From NCBI GenBank assembly GCA_023442465.1, contig JAEZZQ010000028.1, positions 1 to 10,995 on the forward strand: a DNA stretch of 10,995 nt, written 5' to 3'. The translations under genes and the position numbers were made by a program. This document shows, piece after piece, positions 6,958-10,995 of this stretch; within the stretch, counting starts at the first letter, position 1, and every line of letters starts with the position of its first letter. The notes under the pieces were generated by a model that saw only the letters and a list, made by a program, of their open reading frames with translations, searched no databases and had not been told where the DNA came from. Source of the DNA: Bacillota bacterium. Its GTDB lineage: Bacteria; Bacillota; Clostridia; Lachnospirales; Lachnospiraceae.

Positions 6958-7198
6958 ACCGTTGTTGTGGCGATTACCGCAGGTACAGCTCCAAACGACA
7001 AGGCTTTTGACGAATGGATATCTACCGATAATGTTTGTCTTTGCCAACGAAAACGGTAAGGTAGCGACTGGTTGGCTTACAAAGGACGATGCCACATACT
7101 ATTTCACCTCAGACGGTGTTCTGGTATCAGGCAAGTGGCTCCAGATTGTTGGCAAGTGGTATTACTTCTACTCCGCAGGCGCCAGAAAAACAAAATAG
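6958..7198 (+). pseudogene. Decayed surface protein with cell-wall-binding repeats
   Basis: Two frames carry fragments of one kind of protein. The first, from 6961, reads VVVAITAGTAPNDKAFDEW and then ISTDNV, like a divergent InlB/Listeria-Bacteroides-type beta repeat, and runs to a stop. After a frame change near 7035 the second reads ENGKVATGWLTKDDATYYF, then SDGVLVSGKWLQIVGKWYYF and YSAGARKTK with a TAG. The GW/YYF pattern is the choline-binding (CW_binding) repeat typical of secreted clostridial proteins, and ARKTK-stop looks like a natural C-terminus with some repeat units deleted. There is no signal peptide, start or ribosome site. I read it as the 3' debris of a large surface protein gene, lost by deletion and frameshift when the WYL/UvrA segment or other DNA was rearranged. 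Confidence 0.6.
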
Positions 7199-7213
7199 TA
7201 GCTACAAAATAAA

Positions 7214-7303
7214 TACGGCCAAGGGCAAACCCGGCAAAAGCCGGGGACGCAAAGCTGAGGATCTAAGGCGCTTATGCGCTATGATAGTCTGGCTGCCAAA
7301 ACC
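7214..7303 (+). ncRNA. Cyclic di-GMP-I (GEMM-I) riboswitch
   Basis: The class I c-di-GMP aptamer is recognisable. GGGCAAACC enters helix P2 (CCCGGC-AAAA-GCCGGG, 7230-7245), followed by the hallmark GGGACGCAAAGC, then GGATCTAAGG, a small hairpin GGCGC-TTAT-GCGCT, TATGATAGTCTGGCTGCC, and flanks that can close P1. The P2 loop is AAAA rather than the usual GNRA, a tolerated-looking variation. It is followed at once by two terminator-like hairpins (7307-7360), so it probably acts by transcription attenuation. No large gene follows directly: the next are micro-ORFs at 7415-7515 and the sigma-like gene at 7715. Confidence 0.85.
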
Positions 7304-7306
7304 GCA

Positions 7307-7360
7307 AAGGGTCTGCCCTCTCCCAAGAGGGCAGGCCCTTGCCATCTTTTATGGCTTTTT
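7307..7360 (+). terminator. Riboswitch expression platform: tandem terminator hairpins
   Basis: AAGGGTCTGCCCTCT (7307-7321) pairs with AGAGGGCAGGCCCTT (7326-7340) around CCCA, with a single G-T wobble. It is followed immediately by GCCAT-CTTTT-ATGGC and TTTTT (7341-7360). The second hairpin with its T-run is a good intrinsic terminator, and the first is a very stable stem next to the aptamer. Confidence 0.7.
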
Positions 7361-7362
7361 GG

Positions 7363-7412
7363 GGTATCAGGATACCGGCTTTCGCTATACGCCGTGGTGA
7401 AGGGGGGTATCC
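7363..7412 (+). other. Mutually exclusive hairpins before a micro-ORF
   Basis: GGATACC (7370-7376) can pair with GGTATC just before it (7363-7368) or with GGTATCC (7406-7412), which covers the G-rich ribosome site of the micro-ORF at 7415. The second option also brackets CGGC...GCCG. The two pairings exclude each other, as in attenuator leaders. Confidence 0.35.
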
Positions 7413-7414
7413 GT

Positions 7415-7456
7415 ATGGGCATTATCTGCATTCCCTTTTATAGGAGGTGGAACTAA
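7415..7456 (+). CDS. 13-residue micro-ORF / leader peptide candidate
   Basis: ATG 7415 lies seven bases after GGGGGG (7402-7407) and encodes MGIICIPFYRRWN before TAA. Its last codons, AGG AGG TGG, form a strong Shine-Dalgarno sequence, so translating ribosomes would cover the signal for whatever follows. It sits between the riboswitch terminator and the next terminator at 7514. I do not recognise the peptide. Its short hydrophobic start with a basic, aromatic end is compatible with a regulatory leader. Whether it is translated is unproven. Confidence 0.4.
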   Translation: MGIICIPFYRRWN

Positions 7457-7515
7457 AGACGGTGCAATCCGTACATATCACCCTCCACTCGTACAATTTT
7501 ATAAGCCTGTTCTAA
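7447..7515 (+). CDS. Second micro-ORF, 17-22 residues, overlapping the first
   Basis: The frame from GTG 7447 or GTG 7462 reads VQSVHITLHSYNFISLF to TAA at 7513-7515. The start at 7462 is 13 bases after AGGAGGT, longer than ideal, and 7447 lies inside that site. The stop falls at the foot of the terminator stem at 7514. I do not recognise it. It is listed because it fits tightly between the embedded Shine-Dalgarno sequence and the terminator. Confidence 0.25.
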   Translation: MELKTVQSVHITLHSYNFISLF

Positions 7516-7556
7516 AAAAGTCAGTATTTTGCCAAGGGCAACGTACTGACTTTTTT
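7514..7556. terminator. Bidirectional intrinsic terminator
   Basis: AAAAAAGTCAGTA (7514-7526) pairs perfectly with TACTGACTTTTTT (7544-7556), and the inner TTGCC/GGCAA can extend the stem. A-run and T-run flanks allow termination on both strands. It separates the riboswitch and micro-ORF unit from the sigma-like gene. Confidence 0.75.
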
Positions 7557-7714
7557 CTTTCGACAAAAAAACTCATACAACGACTGAATTTTCCAAATAA
7601 AGGGGATTTGGGAGTTGTTTTATATATAAGCGTGTCGAACCCGCACTGCCGTTCTCCTCCGCTTCTGACATTTTGACTCACCATCAAAATCTCAGAAAAC
7701 GGAGGACAAGCCAT
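7557..7714 (+). other. Leader region of the sigma-like gene
   Basis: I see no gene in these 158 bases. An AT-rich stretch with TTTTATATATAAG at about 7617-7630 could hold a -10, but no convincing -35 is paired with it. GGAGG at 7701-7705, followed after nine bases by ATG, marks the start of the next gene. Confidence 0.3.
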
Positions 7715-8134
7715 ATGGCAGAAAAGAAGGAATATCGAATCAAGGTGCAGGGGCAGCTCGTCCCTGTCACCGAGGAAATCTATCTAACCTATTACCGCAT
7801 GAAGCGCCGTGAACTACATCTGGAGGAAAAAGACACAGCACATGGCGTGTTTTATTATAGTGCCTTGGATACGGAGGAAACCAACGGTGAGGATGCAATC
7901 CCTGATTTGCTTTCGCCCCGTGTGGAGGATATGGTAGTGGACAAGCTCATGTCACAGCGGCTTCGTCAATGCATAGCACAACTTTCCAAAGAGGAACAGA
8001 ATCTGATTTTTTCCCTGTATTATCAAGGAAAAACGCAGATGGAGCTGGAGAGAGAAACCGGAATCAAGCAGCAGACCATCAGCTATCGGGACCGTCAGAT
8101 TCGGCTGAAGCTAAAAAAAATGATGGAAAAGTAA
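7715..8134 (+). CDS. ICE sigma-70-like factor (region 4 HTH)
   Basis: This 139-aa protein starts at ATG 7715 after GGAGG; upstream in-frame codons (from 7673) precede the ribosome site and are rejected. It opens MAEKKEYRIKVQGQLVPVTE and has an acidic middle (ALDTEETNGEDAIPDLLSP). A clear sigma region 4-type helix-turn-helix follows at about 85-137: IAQLSKEEQNLIFSLYYQG, then TQMELERETGIKQQTISY and RDRQIRLKLKKMM. No canonical region 2 is visible, so this may be a regulator rather than a full sigma factor. Such proteins are a standard part of Tn1549/CTn-like ICEs just before the recombination genes. A strong terminator follows at 8150. Confidence 0.85.
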   Translation: MAEKKEYRIKVQGQLVPVTEEIYLTYYRMKRRELHLEEKDTAHGVFYYSALDTEETNGEDAIPDLLSPRVEDMVVDKLMSQRLRQCIAQLSKEEQNLIFSLYYQGKTQMELERETGIKQQTISYRDRQIRLKLKKMMEK

Positions 8135-8149
8135 AAATATTTTTTGTAG

Positions 8150-8188
8150 ACCCCCTCACGAAACCGGATTAGTAGTGAGGGGGTTTTT
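8150..8188 (+). terminator. Intrinsic terminator after the sigma-like gene
   Basis: ACCCCCTCAC (8150-8159) pairs perfectly with GTGAGGGGGT (8175-8184) and is followed by TTTT. It lies 15 bases after the stop codon. Confidence 0.85.
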
Positions 8189-8315
8189 CCCATTCCCTCA
8201 ATCGTACTTTGAAAATTTCATATCCGATGACCTGAATACATTAGCTGACGGACCCTGAAAGGGAAAAGCGACCCCGGAGGATGCGCCAAGACCACCTGTA
8301 GGCAGGCAGCAAGAA

Positions 8316-8338
8316 AAGTGAAATCACTTATTTTTTTG
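8316..8338 (+). terminator. Terminator-like hairpin inside the structured region
   Basis: AAGTG (8316-8320), loop AAAT, CACTT (8325-8329), then A and a run of eight T. The stem is short. Flanking GCAG-AAGAAA (8306-8316) can pair with TTTCTT-CTGC (8347-8357), which would compete with or enclose it. Confidence 0.4.
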
Positions 8339-8683
8339 TTCGCTCGTTTCTTTCTGCTCCTATCAAAGACGGCCAAATAAGGTGCAGAGCGGTACCCATC
8401 CGACCGGAAAACAGGCTGTGGCAGCCTGTCTCGCAATGACTCCGTCAGCCTATATTGATACTTCTGTCCAGTCACAGCCCCCCTGACCGGGGGATCACGC
8501 AATGAGGGCAGCCGGCAGAGATCCTGGCGGGGGTGAGATTCCCATGATGCGGTGAAGCCAGCCGCAGTTCAGGCCGTCGCCTTTATTGTGCAAAGCACCA
8601 TATGCTCTGTACAGAGTGCTTGGGGAGTAGTGTCGAATTAAGCACCGTTATTACAGAAAAAAGACTTAATGTCAGAAGCGATG

Positions 8684-8726
8684 GGGATCGCTCTGCCAGC
8701 GGAAAAGCTCACAGTAGAGCGATCCC
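8684..8726 (+). repeat. 11-bp inverted repeat in the toxin leader
   Basis: GGGATCGCTCT (8684-8694) and AGAGCGATCCC (8716-8726) are perfectly complementary with a 21-base loop. There is no T-run, so it is not a terminator. It ends about 40 bases before the toxin ribosome site and could be an operator or an RNA stem. Confidence 0.5.
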
Positions 8727-8781
8727 TATATTTGTGCCATTAAGAAAAGCAGAGGAAACTCAAACCAAGGAGGTGCAAAAT

Positions 8782-9150
8782 TTGAACATGATAAAACAAG
8801 GAATCAGCCGCGGCGATATTTACTACGCCGATTTAAGCCCTGTTGTGGGCTGTGAGCAAGGGGGCATCCGTCCCGTACTTATATTGCAAAATGACATAGG
8901 CAACCGCCACAGTCCCACCACCATCGTCTGTGCCATCACCGGCAGACCCAAAAAACCTCTGCCCACCCATGCAACTATTACTGGAGCGGGCAGATTGTCC
9001 AGAGAGTCCTTTGCACTTCTGGAGCAGATACGCACCATTGATCGGACACGGCTTCGGGGCTGGATCGGCAGGTTGGATGAACAGGCTATGGAAGAAATCA
9101 ACCAAGCACTTTCTATCAGCGTCGGACTAAGTCCGGCGCTTTTATTATGA
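8782..9150 (+). CDS. PemK/MazF-family toxin
   Basis: I chose TTG 8782, seven bases after AAGGAGGT; ATG 8788 is the alternative. The protein is about 122 aa. The PemK/MazF fold is evident from RGDIYYADLSPVVGCEQGG, then IRPVLILQND, SPTTIVCAIT, LPTHATI and SFALLEQIRTIDRTRLRGW. Members are ribosome-independent or ribosome-associated mRNA interferases. The usual catalytic positions, the Arg in GGIRPV and the Ser/Thr in the SPTTIV and THATI strands, look kept. No antitoxin ORF of MazE/PemI type lies just upstream; that space is the structured non-coding region. The stop is 12 bases from the excisionase start, so the two are probably co-translated. Such solitary toxins are common in clostridial ICEs. 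Confidence 0.9.
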   Translation: MNMIKQGISRGDIYYADLSPVVGCEQGGIRPVLILQNDIGNRHSPTTIVCAITGRPKKPLPTHATITGAGRLSRESFALLEQIRTIDRTRLRGWIGRLDEQAMEEINQALSISVGLSPALLL

Positions 9151-9162
9151 GGGGGAATTTTT

Positions 9163-9381
9163 ATGAACAACAAAACAATCATGTTTGAAAAATACCCCGA
9201 CGTAGTCGAGGTAAATCAATTACGAGAAATGCTCGGCGGCATCAGCCGGAAACTGGCTTATAAATTGCTTTCGGAAAAAGAGATACATAGTGTTCGCATT
9301 GGACGAACCTATAAGATTCCCAAAGCATGCGTCATTGAATATTTGCTGAGTGAAGAAATGTGCCATATCAAGATTGGTTGA
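9163..9381 (+). CDS. xis: Excisionase-like HTH protein
   Basis: ATG 9163 follows GAGGGGG by seven bases. The 72-aa product has a MerR/excisionase-type winged helix (HTH_17): VVEVNQLREMLGGISRKLAY, then KLLSEKEIHSVRIGR and TYKIPKACVIEYLL. In that domain the recognition helix is followed by the R-x-G-R-x-Y-x-I-P wing typical of Xis proteins encoded beside tyrosine integrases. It probably binds near the element ends and directs the integrase towards excision. It is coupled to the toxin gene upstream and separated from the integrase by a terminator that overlaps its own stop codon, so excisionase and integrase may be expressed independently. Confidence 0.85.
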   Translation: MNNKTIMFEKYPDVVEVNQLREMLGGISRKLAYKLLSEKEIHSVRIGRTYKIPKACVIEYLLSEEMCHIKIG

Positions 9382-9392
9382 TATGGTTTTTT
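9363..9392 (+). terminator. Intrinsic terminator overlapping the excisionase stop
   Basis: CCATATCAA (9363-9371), loop GATTGG, TTGATATGG (9378-9386), then TTTTTT. The TGA stop lies in the right arm, so translation to the end could open the stem. Confidence 0.8.
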
Positions 9393-9529
9393 GCTTATTA
9401 TTGACCCAAAACCGTAGAAAAATCCGTTGGATTGCTTCCGCGTAAAACAGTAGCTATCCTATGCCTTCTGTGGTATTGTGATGTTGTCAATGGTAGGCAA
9501 ATACGCTGTTATTTCAAAGGAGGATAACA

Positions 9530-10777
9530 ATGATAACAGGCTGCCTACAGCAAAAGAACAATACTTATTACGCCGTCCTTTATATCAAAGTAGACGGAAA
9601 AAGAAAAACCAAGTGGATTCCCACCGGACTGCCGGTAGCGGGAACCAGCGACAGGAAAGCTAAGAAAGCCTTTGACCAAATCCGGTTGGAGTATGAACAG
9701 GAGCAGGAAGAAAAGGAGCGTCGCGAAGCCGAGGAACGAGCCAAAGAACTGATCGAGGGCAAACGAAATCCTCAAGCGGATGTATTGTTTACCGACTACC
9801 TTCAAAAATGGCTGATTCAAGCAAAGCCGACGATAGCCAAAACAACATTTAAAGGCTATCAAACCATGCTGGATGGTCGAATCAATCGGTACTTTATCGA
9901 GCTGGACATCACCTTGGGGGAGGTTACCCCACAGCATATTCAGGACTTCCATCAATCAATTTTTGATGAGGGCCACACACCGAACACGGTTATCCATTAT
10001 CACGCAGTCCTCCGCAGAGCACTACAGAATGCGGTGAAAAAGGAGATCATCGACAGTAACCCTGCTGACCGGGTAGACAGACCAAAAAAGAATATATATC
10101 AGGCTCAGTTTTATTCCGCAGAGGAAATGATGGCACTGTTTGATGCGATATCAGATGATCCCTTGGAGATTTGTGTGAAGCTGGCAGCTTACTATGGTTT
10201 ACGCCGAAGCGAAGTTCTCGGATTAAAGTGGGATGCGATCAACCTCGAACAAAAAACCATCTCCATCAAGCACAAGGTGATTGAGGACACGGTAGATGGC
10301 AAAACCATAACGGTCGGGGAAGATGTACTGAAAACCAAATCCAGCTTCCGCACCCTTCCGTTGCTGCCATCGGTGGAAAAGCTACTGCTTGCAGAAAAGG
10401 AAAAGCAGGAAATGTATCGAAAGCTGTTCAAGCGCTCTTACTGCCGAGACTACCTCGATTATATCTGCCTTGACCAAACAGGAAAGCTCATGCGCCCCAA
10501 TTATGTAACGGATCACTTTAGCTGGGTGCTTGAAAAAGCCGACCTCAAAAAAATCCGGTTTCACGATTTAAGACATTCCTGCGCCAGCCTATTGCTTGCA
10601 AATGGGATATCAATGAAGCAAATCCAGATATGGCTGGGGCACAGCACCTTTTCGACCACAGCGGACATTTACTCTCATCTGGACTTCCACGCACAGATCG
10701 AATCCGGCTTGGTTATGGATGGAATGTTTGAAAGAAACCGAGTGGCTGAACCTACTGGACTTGGAGCGTCCAATTGA
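9530..10777 (+). CDS. int: Tyrosine integrase of the ICE
   Basis: This 415-aa protein starts at ATG 9530, six bases after AAAGGAGG. Domains in order: an N-terminal arm-binding, AP2-like part (1-50; YYAVLYIKVDGKRKTKWIPT), a charged linker (about 55-80), a SAM-like core-binding domain (about 83-175) and the catalytic domain (about 195-395). The catalytic set is complete: R225 in YYGLRRSEVLGLKW, K268 in VLKTKSSFRTLPL, H345-x-x-R348 in FHDLRHS, H371 in WLGHST and the nucleophile Y381 in TADIYSHL. It should integrate and excise the element by recombination between attP and a chromosomal site. Its 3' end points at tRNA-Ser 160 bases away, whose 3' half is the likely attachment site. The gene looks intact although the rest of the element is eroded. 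Confidence 0.95.
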   Translation: MITGCLQQKNNTYYAVLYIKVDGKRKTKWIPTGLPVAGTSDRKAKKAFDQIRLEYEQEQEEKERREAEERAKELIEGKRNPQADVLFTDYLQKWLIQAKPTIAKTTFKGYQTMLDGRINRYFIELDITLGEVTPQHIQDFHQSIFDEGHTPNTVIHYHAVLRRALQNAVKKEIIDSNPADRVDRPKKNIYQAQFYSAEEMMALFDAISDDPLEICVKLAAYYGLRRSEVLGLKWDAINLEQKTISIKHKVIEDTVDGKTITVGEDVLKTKSSFRTLPLLPSVEKLLLAEKEKQEMYRKLFKRSYCRDYLDYICLDQTGKLMRPNYVTDHFSWVLEKADLKKIRFHDLRHSCASLLLANGISMKQIQIWLGHSTFSTTADIYSHLDFHAQIESGLVMDGMFERNRVAEPTGLGASN

Positions 10778-10858
10778 TTTTCTACGGACTGCTTTATCCG
10801 AATCCGGCAAAGCCTTATAGCGCAAGGGATCAGGCATAGCTGTTTTCTACAAAAGCAG

Positions 10859-10881
10859 AAAAAATGCTCTCAAAAGAGAGC
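10859..10881 (-). terminator. Second terminator downstream of tRNA-Ser
   Basis: Read on the minus strand: GCTCTC, loop TTTT, GAGAGC, A, then TTTTTT. On the plus strand there is no T-run, so it acts on transcripts leaving the tRNA. Confidence 0.65.
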
Positions 10882-10892
10882 GTAGAAAAGGC

Positions 10893-10937
10893 AAAAAAAT
10901 GGAGGGCCTGTTGCGGACATTGACCGCAAACAGGCCC
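10893..10937 (-). terminator. First terminator downstream of tRNA-Ser
   Basis: On the minus strand GGGCCTGTTTGCGG (10937-10924), a seven-base loop and CCGCAACAGGCCC (10916-10904) form a long stem with one bulged base, followed after TCCA by seven T. It starts one base after the tRNA CCA end. Confidence 0.85.
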
Positions 10938-10938
10938 C

Positions 10939-10995
10939 TGGCGGAGGCGGTGAGATTCGAACTCACGTGCCCGTGAGGACAACCTGATTTCGAGT
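10939..10995 (-). tRNA. tRNA-Ser(CGA), 3' half, cut by window edge
   Basis: On the minus strand the visible part runs from the anticodon loop CTCGAAA (anticodon CGA, reads UCG) through the anticodon-stem 3' strand, a long variable arm (TGTCC-TCAC-GGGCA), the T arm GTGAG-TTCGAAT-CTCAC and acceptor strand CGCCTCC, to discriminator G and an encoded CCA. The long variable arm and the anticodon identify serine. The 5' half lies beyond the window. Confidence 0.9.
10939..10995. other. Putative attachment site within tRNA-Ser
   Basis: Tyrosine integrases of this kind often recombine in the 3' half of a tRNA gene that faces the int gene, which is the arrangement here. No second copy of the tRNA 3' sequence is visible elsewhere in the window, so the other junction, if it exists, lies outside. 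The exact core cannot be defined from this sequence. Confidence 0.4.

Larger units (their letters stand above)
8189..8781 (+). ncRNA. Long structured non-coding region before the toxin gene
   Basis: I find no credible gene in these about 590 bases, but many complementary segments. GCTGACGGA (8244-8252) pairs with TCCGTCAGC (8441-8449), closing a domain of nearly 190 bases. Inside it ACAGGCTG/CAGCCTGT (8411-8418/8422-8429) forms a tight hairpin, and AAGTG-AAAT-CACTT plus a T-run (8316-8338) resembles a terminator. Further on there are CCCCC/GGGGG (8479-8493), TGCGG/CCGCA near 8548-8565, AAGCAC/GTGCTT around a TCTGTACAGA palindrome (8593-8621), and GGGATCGCTCT/AGAGCGATCCC (8684-8694/8716-8726). 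TTGAAA at 8209 with a weak -10 near 8233 could start a transcript right at the closing helix. The region may be an RNA, a regulatory leader of the toxin operon, or a recombination site. The helices are seen; a transcript is inferred. Confidence 0.45.

Noticed and set aside
7089..7456. 103-aa and 60-aa plus ORFs across the riboswitch
   Set aside because: They run through the conserved aptamer and terminator stems. Only the last 13 codons of one have their own ribosome site and are listed separately.
8218..8502. 94-aa minus-strand ORF in the non-coding region
   Set aside because: It has no ribosome site, its composition is typical of antisense reading of structured RNA, and it spans the perfect hairpins. 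It is more likely an artefact.
8189..8781. Type III toxin-antitoxin repeats or a CRISPR array before the toxin
   Set aside because: I looked for tandem repeats of 20-40 bases and found none; only inverted repeats and a shared CGCAATGA octamer are present.
8823..9182. 119-aa and 90-aa minus-strand ORFs opposite the toxin gene, considered as an antisense antitoxin
   Set aside because: They are shadows of a well-supported toxin frame, without start signals or recognisable motifs.
9545..9955. 136-aa minus-strand ORF opposite the integrase, hydrophobic in places
   Set aside because: It is antisense to the charged linker of an intact integrase. Its Leu/Phe-rich look is the mirror of Lys/Glu codons.
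1..10900. Second copy of the tRNA-Ser 3' end as an opposite attachment site
   Set aside because: No convincing repeat of the T arm and acceptor sequence was seen by eye outside 10939-10995.

Overview
The window looks like a degraded integrative and conjugative element (ICE, Tn1549/CTn-like) from a low-to-mid-GC Firmicute, most likely a gut Clostridium-type bacterium (Lachnospiraceae or Oscillospiraceae range). The evidence is strong AGGAGG-type ribosome sites, a c-di-GMP-I riboswitch, clostridial ICE accessory proteins (amidoligase fragment, region-4-only sigma factor, PemK/MazF toxin, excisionase, tyrosine integrase) and a tRNA-Ser at the integrase end. The exact species cannot be read from the sequence.

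Layout. (1) 1-3336, minus strand: a defence-like operon. In transcription order it has the C-terminal remnant of a restriction-type helicase (3070-3336), a 208-aa PD-(D/E)XK nuclease-like protein (2421-3047), a GmrSD-type DUF262 protein with an HNH-like motif (624-2390), and a helix-hairpin-helix-like protein that runs off the left edge (3-605). (2) 3342-3621, plus strand: ICE debris, namely the tail of one gene and the first about 45 codons of an amidoligase-family gene. Both ends look like recombination scars. (3) 3633-6928: an AT-richer cassette with a WYL-domain regulator (minus) diverging from a short UvrA-like twin ABC ATPase (plus). A perfect 16-bp inverted repeat lies between them and overlaps the promoters. 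(4) 6958-7198: a decayed surface-protein fragment with choline-binding-type repeats. (5) 7199-7714: a c-di-GMP-I riboswitch with terminator hairpins, one or two micro-ORFs and a bidirectional terminator. (6) 7715-10777: the ICE recombination module of sigma-like factor, a 650-bp structured non-coding stretch, PemK/MazF toxin, excisionase and integrase. (7) 10859-10995: two tandem terminators and the 3' half of tRNA-Ser(CGA), both on the minus strand. The tRNA is the likely integration target.

How the parts may work together. The integrase, excisionase and tRNA-Ser form the mobility end of the island, and the sigma-like protein is probably an ICE regulator. The toxin may stabilise the element, but no protein antitoxin is visible. 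The WYL/UvrA pair is probably an inducible drug or DNA-damage tolerance cassette. The restriction-like operon has lost its 5' part. It now lies downstream of the WYL gene on the same strand with no visible terminator between them, so it may be silent or may be read from the WYL promoter. The conjugation genes expected between the amidoligase and the sigma gene are missing, so the element is probably no longer self-transmissible.
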